Assembly (NCBI RefSeq): GCF_963678635.1
Contig: NC_087070.1
Coordinates: 22,681,419-22,745,418, forward strand
DNA: 64,000 nucleotides
Direction: 5' to 3'
Source: Symsagittifera roscoffensis
Taxonomy: Eukaryota > Xenacoelomorpha > Acoela > Convolutidae
This document shows, piece after piece, positions 33,881-46,959 of the stretch (within the stretch, counting starts at the first letter, position 1; each line of letters opens with the position of its first letter). A model generated the notes under the pieces. That model had not been told where the DNA came from. It was given only the letters and a program-made list of their open reading frames with translations, and searched no databases. A program made the position numbers and the translations under genes.

Positions 33881-34507
33881 GAATACATGGGCGGAAGAAA
33901 CTAAAAATCATTGAAGTGTTTGAAAAAATCTAGAATTTGTTCGAAAATATTCAAAAATATTAAGAATATAATTATGAAAAATTTATCTAAAAAACAAGAT
34001 AACAACGTTGTCCATAAACCAAATTTAAATTTCTATTTAATAAAACGTTTGAATTTTGAATATACTGAAATACGTTTCTAAATTAATCACGCTGACTCAC
34101 GAAAAAAACAGTACTCAGATTATAATATCCATAATAATTTACATCTTTATTTTTTTTCAATTTGCTTTGCATTTACTCTTTTCAAAACATAAATGATTAT
34201 TATTATCAATTTATTATTAATTGTTGTAGAAAAAATTTAGAATAACAATGAAACTCTAGCATGACGGATTTTTTTCAATACAACTTTGATGCCAAAATCA
34301 ATTAAAAGTTTTGAATAATCTGGAAAATATATTTTTCAATTGCAACATACCAAAACTTTCCCACATGTTGAGTCCTCTTTAAAACTCTCTTCTCGTGAAC
34401 TTGTTTATTTTGGCTCAAGCTATTTTTCGGCTATATTCAGGCTATATCTTGGGTACAGGGGCTCGACTGAACTTTTAAACGTAGCGCTCGAAAACAAGAA
34501 CCTTTTC
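33881..34507. other. No gene seen
   Basis: AT-rich sequence between the C-run repeat and the satellite. A 61-codon frame at 34340-34525 runs into the satellite and has no recognisable content. Confidence 0.5.
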
Positions 34508-37500
34508 AGGTCAAATTTGCAGTAGAAAACGACAACTATTCTCATGTCATCCCATCCAATCTCTTTTTCATAGAAGACCTCTCGGTACAGGATCTCCGTA
34601 GTTCAGGTTAAAATTGTTCTGGAAAACGACAACTATTCTCATGTCATCACACTCAATTTCCTTTTATTAGAAGACCTCTCGGTACAGGATCTCCGTAGTT
34701 CAGGTTAAAATTGTTCTGGAAAACGACAACTATTCTCATGTCATCACACTCAATTTCCTTTTATTAGAAGACCTCTCGGTACAGGATCTCCGTAGTTCAG
34801 GTTAAAATTGTTCTGGAAAACGACAACTATTCTCATGTCATCACACTCAATTTCCTTTTATTAGAAGATCTCTCGGTACACGATCCCGTAGTTCAGGTCA
34901 AAATTGTACTGGAAAACGACGACTATTCTCATGTCATCACGCATATTTTAATTTTCATAGAAGATCTCTCGCTAGAGAATCTCCGTAGTTCAGGTCAAAA
35001 TTGTAAAGGAAAACGACAACCATTCTCATGTCATCACACTCAATTTCATTTTCATGGCAGGCCTCTCGGTACAGGATCTCCGTAGTTTAGGTCATAACTG
35101 TACTGGAAACCAACGACTCTTCTCATGTCATCACGCTCCATTTCATTTTCTTAGATCTCTCGCTACAGGATCTCCGTAGTTCAGGTCAAAATTGTAAAGG
35201 AAAACGAGGCCATTCTCATGTCATCACACTCAATTTCCTTTTATTAGAAGACCTCTCGGTACAGGATCCCGTAGTTCAGGTAATAACTGTACTGGAAAAC
35301 GACGACTTTTTGCATGTCATCACGCTCAATTTCATTTTCTTAGATCTCTCGCTACAGGATCTCCGTAGTTCAGGTCAAAGTTTTAATGGAAATCAACGCC
35401 TTTTCTCATGTACTCGCATCCAATTTCCTTTTCTTAGAAGATCTCTCGGTATTGGATCCCGTAGTTCAGGTCAAAATTGTACTGGAAAACGACGACTATT
35501 CTCTTGTCATCACACTCAATTTCATTTTCATGGAAGGCCTCTCGGTACAGGATCTCCGTAGCTTAGGTTAAAATTGTACTGGAAAACGACGACTATTCTA
35601 ATGTCCTCGCATCGAATTTCCTCTAGTTAGAAGATCTCTTGGTACAGGATATCCGGAGTTCAGGTCAAAATTGTACTAGAAAACGACGACTATTCTCATG
35701 TCATCACACTCAATTTCATTTTCTTAGAAAAACTCTCGCTCAGCATCTCCGTACTTCAGGTCAAAATTGTACTGGAAAACGACGACTATTCCCATGTCCT
35801 CTCATTCAATTTCATTTTCTTAGAAGACCTCTCGGTATAGGATCTCGTAGTTTAGGTCATAACTGTACTGGAAAACGACGACTATTCTCATGTCATCACG
35901 CTAAATTTCAATTTCTTAGAAGATCCCTCGCTACAGGATCTCCGTAGTTCAGGTCAAAGTTGTAATGGAAAACAAATCTTTTCTCATGTACTCGCATCCA
36001 ATTTCCTTTGCTTAGAAGAGCTCTCGGTACAAGATCCCGTAGTTCAGGTCAAAATTGCACTTGAAAACAGAGATTATTTTCATGTCATCACGCATAATTT
36101 CATTTTCAAAGAAAATCTCTCGCTAGAGGATCTCCGTAGTTCAGGTCAAAATTGTACTGGAAAATGACAACTATTCTCATCTCCTCGCATCCAATTTTTT
36201 TTCGCTTTGAAGATCTCTCGGTTAAGGATCCTGTAGTTAAGGTCAAAATTGTAATGGAAAACGACAATTACTCTCATGTCATCACATTCAATTTGATTTT
36301 CATGGACGGCCTCTCGGTACAGGATCTCCGTAGTTCAGGTTAAAATTGTACTGGAAAACGACGACTATTCTCATGTCCTCGCATCCAATTTCCTCTAGTT
36401 AGAAGAACTCTTGGTACAGGATATCCGGAGTTCAGGGCAAAATTGTACTGGAAAACGACGACTGTTCTCATGTCATCACTCTTAATCTCAAGTTTTTTAG
36501 AAGATCTCTCGCTACAGGATCTCCGTACTTCAGGTCAAAATTGTACTGGATAACGAAGACTATTCTTATGTCCTCTCATCCAATTTCCGTTTTTTAAAAG
36601 ACATCTCGGTACAGGATTCCGTAGTTCAGGTTAAATATGTACTGGAAAACGACTAATATTCTCATGTCATCACACTCAATTTCATTTTCTTAGAAGACAT
36701 ATCGGTACAGCATCCCGTAGTTCAGGTCAAAATTGTACTGGAAAACGACAACTAATCTCATCTCCTCGCATCCAAAATTTTTTTTTTGCTTTGAAGATCT
36801 CTCAGTACAGGATCCTGTAGTTCAGACAAAATTGTAATGGAAAACGACAACCACTCTCATGTCATCACATTCAATTTGATTTTCATGGAAGGCCTCTCGG
36901 TACAGGATCTCCGTAGTTCAGGTTAAAATTGTACTGGAAAACGACGACTATTCTCATGTCCTCGCATCCAATTTCCTCGAGTTAGAAGATTTCTTGGTAC
37001 AGGATATCCGGAGTTCAGGTCAAAATTGTACTGGAAAACGACGACTGTTCTCATGTCATCACTCTTAATTTCAAATATTTTAGAAGATCTCTCGCTACAG
37101 GATCTCCGTACTTCAGGTCAAAATTGTACTGGAAAACGACGACTATTCCCATGTCATCACACTCAATTTCATTTTCTTAGAAGACATCTCGGTACAAGAT
37201 CCCGTAGTTCAGGTCAAAATTGTACTGGAAAACGACAACTATTCTCATCTCCTCGCATCCAATTTTTGTTTTGCTTTGAAGATCTCTCGGTACAGGATCC
37301 TGTAGTTCAGGTCAAAATTGTAATGGAAAACGACAACCATTCTCATGTCATCACAATCAATTTGATTTTCATGGAAGGCCTCTCGGTACAGGATCTCCGT
37401 AGTTCAGGTTAAAATTGTACTGGAAAACGACGACTGATCTCATGTCATCACACTTAATTTCAAATTTTTTAGAAGATCTCTCGCTACAGGATCTCCGTAC

Positions 37501-40155
37501 TTCGGGTCAAAATTGTACTGGAAAACAACGCCTTTTCTCATGTCCTCTCATCCAATTTCCTTTGCTTAGAATATCTCTCGGTACGGGATCCCGTAGTTCA
37601 GGTCAAAATTGTACTGGAAAACGACGACAATTCTCATGTCATCACGCATCCAATTTTCTTTGCTTTGAAGATCTCTCGGTACAGGATCCCGTAAATCAGG
37701 TCAAAATTGTACTGTAAAACGACGAATATTCTCATGTCCTCTCATCCAATTTCCTTTTCTTAGAAGACATCTCGGTACAGGATCTCCGTAGTTCAGGTTA
37801 AAATTGTACTGGAAAACGACGACTGATCTCATGTCATCACACTTAATTTCAAATTTTTTAGAAGATCTCTCGCTACAGGATCTCCGTACTTCGGGTCAAA
37901 ATTGTACTGGAAAACAACGCCTTTTCTCATGTCCTCTCATCCAATTTCCTTTGCTTAGAATATCTCTCGGTACGGGATCCCGTAGTTCAGGTCAAAATTG
38001 TACTGGAAAACGACGACAATTCTCATGTCATCACGCATCCAATTTTCTTTGCTTTGAAGATCTCTCGGTACAGGATCCCGTAAATCAGGTCAAAATTGTA
38101 CTGTAAAACGACGAATATTCTCATGTCCTCTCATCCAATTTCCTTTTCTTAGAAGACATCTCGGTACAGAATCCCGTAGTTCAGGTCAAAATTGTACTGG
38201 AAAACGAAGAAAATTCTCATGTCATCACACTCAATTTCACTTTCTTAGAAGACATCTCGCTACAGGATCTCCGTATTTTAGGTCAAAATTGTACTGGAAA
38301 ACAACGCCTTTTCTCATGTACTCGCATCCAATTTCCTTTGCTTAGAATATCTCTCGGTACTGGATCCCGTAGTTCAGGTCAAAATTGTACTGGAAAACGA
38401 CGACATTTCTCATGTCATCACGCATCCAATTTTCTTTGCTTTGAAGATCTCTCGGTACAGGATCCCGTAAATCAGGTCAAAATTGTACTGTAAAACGACG
38501 AATATTCTCATGTCCTCTCATCCAATTTCCTTTTCTTAGAAGACATCTCGGTACAGAATCCCGTAGTTCAGGTCAAAATTGTACTGGAAAACGAAGAATA
38601 TTCTCATGTCATCACACTCAATTTAACTTTCTTAGAAGATCTCTCGGTACAGGATCCCGTAAATCAGGTCAAAATAGTACTGGAATCGACAACCATTCTC
38701 AGGTCATCATAATCAATTTCCTTTTCTTAGAAGGTCTCTCGCTACAGGATCTCTGTAGTTCAGGACAAAATTGCAAAGCAAAACGACGACTCTTCTAATG
38801 TCCTCGCATCCAATTTTCTTTGCTTCGAAGATCTCTCGGTACAGGATCCCGTAGCTCTGGTCAAAATTGTACTGGAAAACGACAACCATTCTCATTACAT
38901 CACACTCAGTTTCCTTTTCTGAGAAGATCTCTCGCTACAGGATCTCCGTATTTCAGATCAAATTCGTACGGGAAAACGGCCACTATTCTCATGTTATCAC
39001 ATCCAATTTCCTTTTCTCAGAAGATCTCTTGCTACAGGATCTCTGTAGTTCAGGTTCAAATGGAACAGGAAAACGACGACGATTCTCATGTCATTAGACT
39101 CAATTTCCTTCTATTAGAAGATCACTCGCTTCAGGATCTCCGTAGTTCAGGTCAAAATTGTAATGGAAAACGACGACTGTTCCCATGTCCTCTCATCCAA
39201 TTTCCTTTTCTTAGAAGACTTCTCGCTACAGGATCTCTGTAGTTCAGGTCAAAATTGTACTGGAAAACGACAACTATTCTCATGTCATCACACTCAATTT
39301 CCTTTTCTTAGAAGATCTCTCGCTTCAGGATCTCCGTAGTTCAGGTCAAAATTGTAATGGAAAACTACGACTGTTCCCATGTCCTCTCATCCAATTTCCT
39401 TTTCATAGAAGACTTCTCGCTACAGGATCTCTGTAATTCAGGTCAAAATTGTACTGGAAAACGACTACTATTCTCATGTCCTCGCATCCAATTTCCTCTA
39501 CTTAGAAGATCTCTCGGTACAGGATATCCGGAGTTCAGGTCAAAATTGTACTGGAAAACGACAACTATTCTCATGTCATCACACTCAATTTCCTTTTCTT
39601 AGAAGATCTCTCGCTTCAGGATCTCCGTAGTTTAGGTCAAAATTGTACTGGAAAACGACTACTATTCTCATGTCATCACACTCAATTTCCTTTTCTTAGA
39701 CGATCTCTCGCTTCAGGATCTCCGTAGTTTAGGTCAAAATTGTACTGGAAAACGACTACTATTCTCATGTCATCACACTCAATTTCCTTTTCTTAGAAGA
39801 TCTCTCGCTTCAGGATCTCCGTAGTTCAGGTCAAAATTGTAATGGAAAACGACGACTATTCCCATGTCCTCTCATCCAATTTCCTTTTCCTAGAAGATCT
39901 CTCGCTTCAGGATCTCCGTAGTTCAGGTCAAAATTGTACTGGAAAACGACTACTATTCTCATGTCCTCGCATCCAATTTCCTCTACTTAGAAGATCTCTC
40001 GGTACAGGATATCCGGAGTTCAGGTCAAAATTGTACTGGAAAACGACAACTATTCTCATGTCATCACACACAATTTCATTTTCTTAGAAGATCTCTCGCT
40101 TCAGGATCTCCGTAGTTTAGGTCAAAATTGTACTGGAAAACGACTACTATTCTCA
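34508..40155 (+). repeat. 97-bp satellite array (about 58 copies)
   Basis: Successive units repeat the order CAAAATTGTACTGGAAAACG, ACTATTCTCATGTCATCACA, CTCAATTTCCTTTTCTTAG, AAGATCTCTCGCTACAGGAT and CTCCGTAGTTCAGGT. The unit length is 97 bp with 96-bp variants (GATCCCGTAG for GATCTCCGTAG). Both array edges are abrupt. Subfamilies recur in blocks: 37415-37717 reappears at 37804-38106 (389 bp, four units), and 39357 at 39842 (485 bp, five units). That implies unequal exchange of multi-unit blocks. Open frames within it are by-products of the repeat. Each unit also carries a well-formed 3' splice-site-like tract and CAG|GT. Confidence 0.95.
37415..38190 (+). repeat. Higher-order duplication within the satellite (2 x 389 bp)
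   Basis: Two adjacent four-unit blocks starting at 37415 and 37804 look identical over at least 303 bp, including unit-specific variants (GGAAAACAACGCCTTTTC, GAATATCTCTCGGTACGG). A third, slightly diverged copy of part of the block follows from about 38290. Confidence 0.85.
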
Positions 40156-40301
40156 AAATTGATGTAACTGCTTTTTATTCCTAAAATTTGTTGTTTGCAA
40201 GAGTCTAATTCTATGATTGTGGGCAAGGACGTAGTTGGCAGCGCTGTTTGGTACTGAAGAACCCAAAACACAAGTTTTGTATTAGTTTCATGTTTTACTT
40301 A

Positions 40302-40760
40302 CCCTCACTGAAGTTTCATGGATAATGATCTATTATATGGTATTTATATGGGACTAAAAAAATCCATTCTTTATCAATTATAATCGTTTAACTTCAACGT
40401 ACTTCCAAAGTTTTTCTGAAAGAATCATAGTCCATTTTAACCAATTATATCAATCATAATGGATTATAATCATTTTTTAAAATCTTTTTGTGTGCTCTTT
40501 TCATTCGTTTCTAATAACTTTAAACTCAAGATAAATATTTTGTTCTCTCTCTAATTTTCAAATTTTTTGAAGTTTCCGATGCCCCCCATAGTTCCCTATT
40601 TCACAGGGAAGAAGAGGAGGATGGGTTGTAAACGCGAGGAGGAGGAGAAAGGGTGTAAATGAGGGAAGCGGTAATTGTGGGTATGGGACGTGGGAGATCT
40701 TGTGGGGATCTTGTGGATGGAGGGCTGATGTAGGACGGGGTTGAGAGTTGGCAGGGGTTA
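40302..40760. mobile_element. Truncated copy of the TA-flanked foldback family
   Basis: CCCTCACTGAAGTTTCATGG preceded by TA matches the left end at 11280. AATCCATT/AATGGATTATAATC words and then a G-rich segment (40600-40740) follow in the same order. The right end is not found. Confidence 0.5.
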
Positions 40761-42149
40761 GCGCAAAAACGTGGAGGGGACGTGATAATCCGTGGACCAG
40801 TAGATTGCCCAGGAAAATGATGACGCCTTTGAAACCTGTGAGCATACTGAAAAATCGAGAAGAAGTTTTCCTCAACCCTTTAAATTTTTTGCAGCCTGAA
40901 CTGCATGTGATGTGCGTTGAATGTTGCATGATCATAGATAAAGAACGATGCTTAGAATTTAAAACTACAGAGCAGTTGAAAAGCCCATATTTTTTTGTTC
41001 AGCTATTATAAGGTTGCGGTCGAAGAGTTTAGGACAAATTTTTTAACATAATAATTTGTCTCAGCGCAACTCAATTAAGTACTCATAGGCTTCATAAACG
41101 TATCAGCGCAAAACTCATCAGCGTATCAGCTTCAAAATCAATCAGAAGCCAAGTTTGAGAAAAAAAGATAGAGACGGTACTTAAGCCTCACTTTGAACAA
41201 TTGCGAATAATACACATGATGTGGTGTGTTTTGTAAGCAATTTTATGTATCATTATAGTATTTTTTTAAAATCCTTATCGCCGCTAGCGTAAATAACCGC
41301 CCTCACTCTTGGGCCAAGATTTGCGTGAAGTGCGTGTATATGGCATATAGAACCCCATGAAAAGATGTCAACTTTTGACGACGGCTTGATTTTAAATCAA
41401 TTTTTTTTGCATCAGTTTGCAAAATTGTTTTAATTTTTGGCCTCGTAAACGTATAAGCACCATTTCGATCACTTCATTTTTTGTGAAATTTCTGCAGACT
41501 GCATGCATAGAAAACACTTTTGAAAAAAAAATAGATCGCATTTTGAGATTTCAATAAATCCCACTTTTTTCTGCTGAAATAAGGCCAGATTTTGTCGCAA
41601 AAACAAAAAAACTCTAAATAAAAAAACCGTCATACATAAATGCACAAAAAAATATACACAATAAGTTTAGATTTATGCACAAAACATCAATTTTTTTGTT
41701 TCAAAGTTGTGTGTATAGCATTAAAAGATAATATTAAAATTGCACTTGTAATAATTTTCACTAAACAAAACAGCATTAAAGCATGAAGAAATTTTAACTT
41801 GCTATTCAATGAAATAATGCGATCAAATGGTATAAAAGTTTTCATTGCGTATAGAAAAATAAAATTAAGAACAAAAAGTGGGAAATTATAACACGATCAA
41901 CGAACCCTTAGAATTACGTACCAAAGAAGTTGCAGTTGTAGCTGTTGTGTTCACGAACGAAAGCGGCGACGTGCGCGTAGCGCGCCTACCGGCGACCTTA
42001 AACCAAGAGCTAAAAGTAGTCGGCTTTTTAGTCCTAGGCAAATTGAATATTTTTTGGTACTAACGCGATTGAATTTTTATTTTGGTACAATTGGGACTGA
42101 TTTATCATTTTGGTACTTGTGAATACTCACCCTTGTAACAAATCAATTA
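40761..42149. other. No gene seen
   Basis: AT-rich. A short GC-rich patch near 41950-42000 (GCGGCGACGTGCGCGTAGCG) stands out in composition but lies in an open frame with no recognisable product. Confidence 0.4.
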
Positions 42150-42480
42150 AGCTAATAAGCTTCTTTCGACCAGTTTGGAACGATTTCTAAGAGAGATTAA
42201 ATCTCCGCTTACGCGTTAATAGCGCAAAATATATCGCGCGTTAATTGTCCTAAATTGGCTAAAATGGCAATCTTTAAACCCCCTTAAGCTTACGAAAAAT
42301 GATCACAGAAATATCTTTTCAAAATTAAGCTCAGGACAACAATACCAGATGAATGATATTAAAAATCCGTCAAAAATGGCCAGTTAAAAAGTCAAAAATT
42401 GTCTGAAGAAAAAAAAGCCACCCCGAGCACAAATATTCCGTTACTTTCGTATCGGAAGTCGGAACAATAACGTACAGGAT
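42150..42480 (-). repeat. Dispersed repeat R2, inverted copy
   Basis: The reverse complement of this segment parallels 5340-5640: GTGCTCGGG, TTTTTTCTTCAGACA, CCATTTTTGACGGATTTTTA, AATTAACGCGCGATA and AAGCGGAGATTTAATC occur in the same order. Confidence 0.65.
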
Positions 42481-43328
42481 TGAAACAGATTGATTTGCAG
42501 ATGGTGAAGTTCTTTCCAAACAACTGATTAGGTCATAAACCGAGAACGGAAGTGCCATTTGAGCAGTCTGCTACAACTGGTTTTTAAAGGTTTTTATGTA
42601 AAGACAGCCTCGAGAGCAAAACAATGAAAATGAATTTAGCAATCGATGTTGTTTCATGGGGAGCTAATGAGTTTGGTTTAGATAGCTCCTTAGATAGCTC
42701 AAAAACAAACAATATTGCAGTTAAGAAATTAATTCGAGTTGACTTCAAAAATTGGCTAAATATATCTGAATCTTTCTGCTCTGATTATTAAAATACTGAA
42801 CCCAAAAAAATAGGCATTTCAAAAGAGTTTATTCAATTTAGATACAGCATAAATTCAATTGATTTTAACTCTATTGACAAATTCGATCAATTTTTTCAAA
42901 TTTGACAAACCCAAATGAGAGATTATTTGACACCAAAGCCCCTCTCTAACGACATAAGACTACCTGCTAAACAAAAAACACGAAACAATTTTTTTCCAGT
43001 TTAGTTTCATCGACAATTTTAACGCTGTAGAATAAGTAGTTATTATTAGACGACAGTAAAAAAAATGATATTCAATTGAAAACAAAAAAATTGAAAGTCC
43101 TCATTCCGTGTTTTTTTAATATTTTTTGTTCTTTTTATGGAAGTGGTTGTAAAATGAAGTGGCTAACTTAAGGAATGAAAACAAAATCAGACTATTCATA
43201 ATGAGTATTATGTTCTTTGCAGCGAATTTCAATTACCGTCTACAGTACAAAGGGTGGGTATAGTTTTCGAAAACGGACCTCTAAAATTTTTTGTTCTGTT
43301 TTCATCTTTTTTATTTCGAGACGTTAGA
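42481..43328. other. No gene seen
   Basis: AT-rich, no coding or repeat structure noted. Confidence 0.4.
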
Positions 43329-44608
43329 GGGCAGTCAGGTCATTCATCGCTTTGCCCTGAAACAAACAATTTTGTTTTTTTCGTTTATATATGGCTATTT
43401 GTTTATTTTTGAGTTCGAAATTTTGTCATGAAATACCAGTTTCCATTAATCTAGTATTCTAGCTCCCTTAGTTTTGAATTCTAAAAACGAATGGACACCC
43501 GAAAAAATTCAAAATTTCAGTGACGGAAAATCAAAACCCCAGGCAAAACGAATATAAAGAGAAACACTGGGAGAACACTATGAAATAAAAAATTGTAAAA
43601 GCTACTGTAAAAAGAATTTAACAATATCGGGTTTTTCACAAAAATTGGCCCCAACCATTTATTTAGTGTTCTCTGATAGAGAAAAACGGCCTGTAGATAT
43701 TTTGCGTGCCAATTTTCTAGTAACTCATGAGGTTGATGGCGGTAAAACTGTTTTTTTTTGTTTCCATGTAATAATTTCTGCCCTTTTAACAAGTTTTTTT
43801 ACTCATGGTTGATTTAATGAAAAACCAATTTTATCCTTTAGAATTGCTTTAGACTATAAGACATTTGTCTGAAAGCAATGCATGATGGTTTTATCATTTC
43901 AAAAATTCAGTCAAGATTAATAATAATTTTGTATCTTAATAAAAGTACTTTGTGTTACAAACAAAAACGTTCATTGTGTAATACCTCAATTTAATAATGG
44001 CATTAAATGTCCTTATAACAAACAATTTACTGCTTTTCATTAAAATTCAATTTTCTAAGCACTTTTTTTTGAAAAATTTTACATGTAACTTGTTTTTTAT
44101 TTTAGTGCTAATATTTTGAAATTATTAAGTTTTGAAATTTTTGATAAATTTTGCTTCAAACACTACACTGAGTTAACGATGATTGGACTCAAGTTTCATT
44201 AAGGTTACAGGGAAATCACTCAACCCATATACTAATGTGTCCTTACAAGGGCGTTTCGAACCAATGCTATGCAATATAAAGCTTTATGTTTATCCTTTCC
44301 CGTTAAACTGAAAACTTATTCGATCATTGAAAATGGAGCCGAGAGTTAATCCGTTTTAGAAATCATTCCAAATTGGATAGAGGCTTGCTCTTTGGTCTAT
44401 TTAGTTTATCGTTCCAACTTTCGAAGAAATTGAGGAATATATTTTCTCGGGGTTGTTTTTTAGCATGTGAGGGATGATTTTCAAAAAAAAAACGGGGGAT
44501 GACATATTTTTTGAAACTTTACATAAATATTTTAATTCAAACTACTCCGAAATCAAAAAGCAGTCGGATCAATCAGGGCTTTGACGTGATAAGAGCAGTC
44601 TTTTTTCC
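43329..44608 (+). repeat. Dispersed repeat R2, third copy, diverged
   Basis: Flanked by two diverged hairpin motifs (GGCAGTCAGGTCATTCATCG with CTTTGCCCTG near 43330, and GCAGTCGGATCAATCAGGGC near 44562). Inside, AAATCATTCCAAATTGGATAGAGG and GTGAGGGATGATTTTC parallel 5575-5690. The middle is not shared. Confidence 0.4.
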
Positions 44609-46900
44609 CCTCAAATATACCTCAACTCGGACTTTTGTTTGGGATTTCATGTAGAACTTCATCGTTCGTATCATAAATTTGAACTTATGTCCAGATTTCT
44701 GCCACTATTTTCTTTTATTTCTCGTTTAACAAACTGGATTGCTACTTAATTCCATCCATTTGTGGCTAACTTTTAGACAATCTCGGGCAGTTTTTAAACT
44801 AAACCCCGACCTATTTTCAGAACATTGCAACTATTTTCAGACGATCTCGATTAGCTTTTGAACTAAGTATCGACTAATTTTCAACCTATCCCAACTACAT
44901 TTCAATATACCTTGAGTAGATTTAAGACTGAACCGCGACTAATGTTCAGACTATTGCCAATATTTCCCAGACTATCAGGTTTAACATTCAGACTAACACA
45001 AGCAAAATTCGAGATCTGCAAAGTTTGTCCCCGACCAAAAATTTCCGTCAAAAAGCTTATTCAAAAAATTTGTAGAACAAATTTTTCACCCAAAATCCAT
45101 GCTGGAAAGCTCTGTTTGGATAGGCGAGCTTCACGACTGAATTAGTTAGAAATCCAAGAAAAAATATTTTTTCCAATAAATCAAAAGGCCCATAAACCTT
45201 TTAGGGTGTTAAAGTATCTTGGCTAATTTATCGGACAAATCTTTTAAAGACATCAATGACGATTAAAGATTTCCAAACACACAAAAAACACAGATTAGTA
45301 TAGTATTTTTTGTTAAAAATTGACTATAAATCTTGAATTTTTGAACATCTCCAGTTAATGGCTTAACGAATTTTGTAGAGAATCCCAGGTGAAGCAACTG
45401 TTCACAGTGCCCATAAACTGAGAACCAACCAATGGCAACAGTCATTCAATTACTCTTTAGCTGCAATTACTTCTCAATGAGATGGGTGTGACGAGTGACG
45501 GTCAACGGTCCTCAGAGAACGATAAGAAAACATGAGAGCTGCACCAAAGCGTGCAATAATCTTCTCATGCAACAAAGAATAAAACACGCCGTTGGGATTT
45601 ACCATTTGTATCGAGAACGGGTTGAAAAAAAGACAGCTAAACTTCAGTTTTTCTTTAGCGAGATCAGCGAAGTTGATTTGTTAACGATAACACCGAGCAA
45701 GGCTAAAGTGTATCAACATTCTCAAATCTTGATGGGTTTCAGCCTGATATTGTACTGATTGTACAACTCAGACTGACTGAAGACATTAAGGTCAGATTGT
45801 TTTCAAGTCCGACAAACTAATTAAAGAGACATGTTTGTATGTCATCAAGACAAAACTGATTACACTTACATCAACGTCAATTAATGATTACAAATGAAAT
45901 AATTACGCAAAACTTATTTAACTGGTATTTTTGTGAAGCTCCAACAAACACAACTTGTTCGCATAATCCTGCAAGTTTAAAAATTTCGAGCGGTGAACGT
46001 GCTTTTATAAAAGCAGTTTTTCCGTCAAATCCTTTCCAAAATCAAAATTTGCTCATATCTAAAATAAGCCTTTTTATTAGCGTGGTCATAATATGGTCAT
46101 CATTGGAAAAGTATATCATGCCCGAATGTATAAATGCCAAAAAATTTCTTCCCGAGCTAATATTTGACGTTCCACATACTGGTTTGGGAAGAAGTCAATA
46201 ATGCAATAACGTTCCAAAGCCAAAAAAGCAATATTTGACGTTCGAAGGAATAAAGACAGCTTTAAGTAATTAAAAAGATTTCGACTGATTAAAAGTTTTT
46301 GGCCATTTGATACTTCTGACATAAGATTAGCCAGCCCGCCTTCTCATCTGTTAGCTTACACTTTAACCTAATTTGAAGTGCAAGGAAGCGCTTTCTGCGA
46401 CTTTTGTGCCGCCGCTCATAATTTTTACTTTCATAATAAGGGTCAAAAATTCTCCGCCGCTCATACCGCAATTGAGCTACTTGCCCGATCAACAAAATCA
46501 ACACTTGATCAGGATTTTTTTAAATTTTCTAATACTGCAACAACAACTCCTTTTCGTTTCGAGCAAAACAAACCATCTTGACAAATGGCAGGAAAACTCG
46601 TTTTGAAAAAATATACACTTTAGTTAATTCCAGCACAGTTATAACTTTGTGTTTTTTTAATTTTATTTGCATTTCACTCTGAACAATGTGATTCATCAAC
46701 AGTGAAACATCAACAAGTATAGCCGGTCGCTGTGCAGATAGCACAGAATGTTCCGATCTTATTTATATCCTTAATTTTCAGGTTAATGGAACCTGATCTA
46801 AACTACATTTTATGATTGGATAAATTAGATATTTTACCACTGTAAAGTATTTAATATTAACCAGTCATGATCCATCAAACTAACAACCCACTTATTTGTA
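44609..46900. other. No confident gene; R1 hairpin fragment at 46717
   Basis: Several frames of 60-105 codons on both strands (for example 45884-46201 + and 46289-46504 -) overlap each other and show no family resemblance. AAGTATAGCCGGTCGCTGTG with the AGCACAG hairpin arm and GTTCCGAT at about 46717-46757 is a further R1 left end. Confidence 0.4.
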
Positions 46901-46959
46901 AGTGCTGAAATTACTTGTAATTTCAGCACCAGAGAGATTTGAATTTAACTTAGAAATTA

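Noticed and set aside
34580-40087. Many 60-140 codon frames such as 38820-39242, read as a repeat-protein gene
   Set aside because: They follow the 97-bp satellite. The unit is not a multiple of three, so the frame rotates between units and stops recur in two frames; 96-bp variants shift it further.
45263-46606. Several frames on both strands as host exons
   Set aside because: They overlap on opposite strands, lack clear splice contexts and match no family I know.
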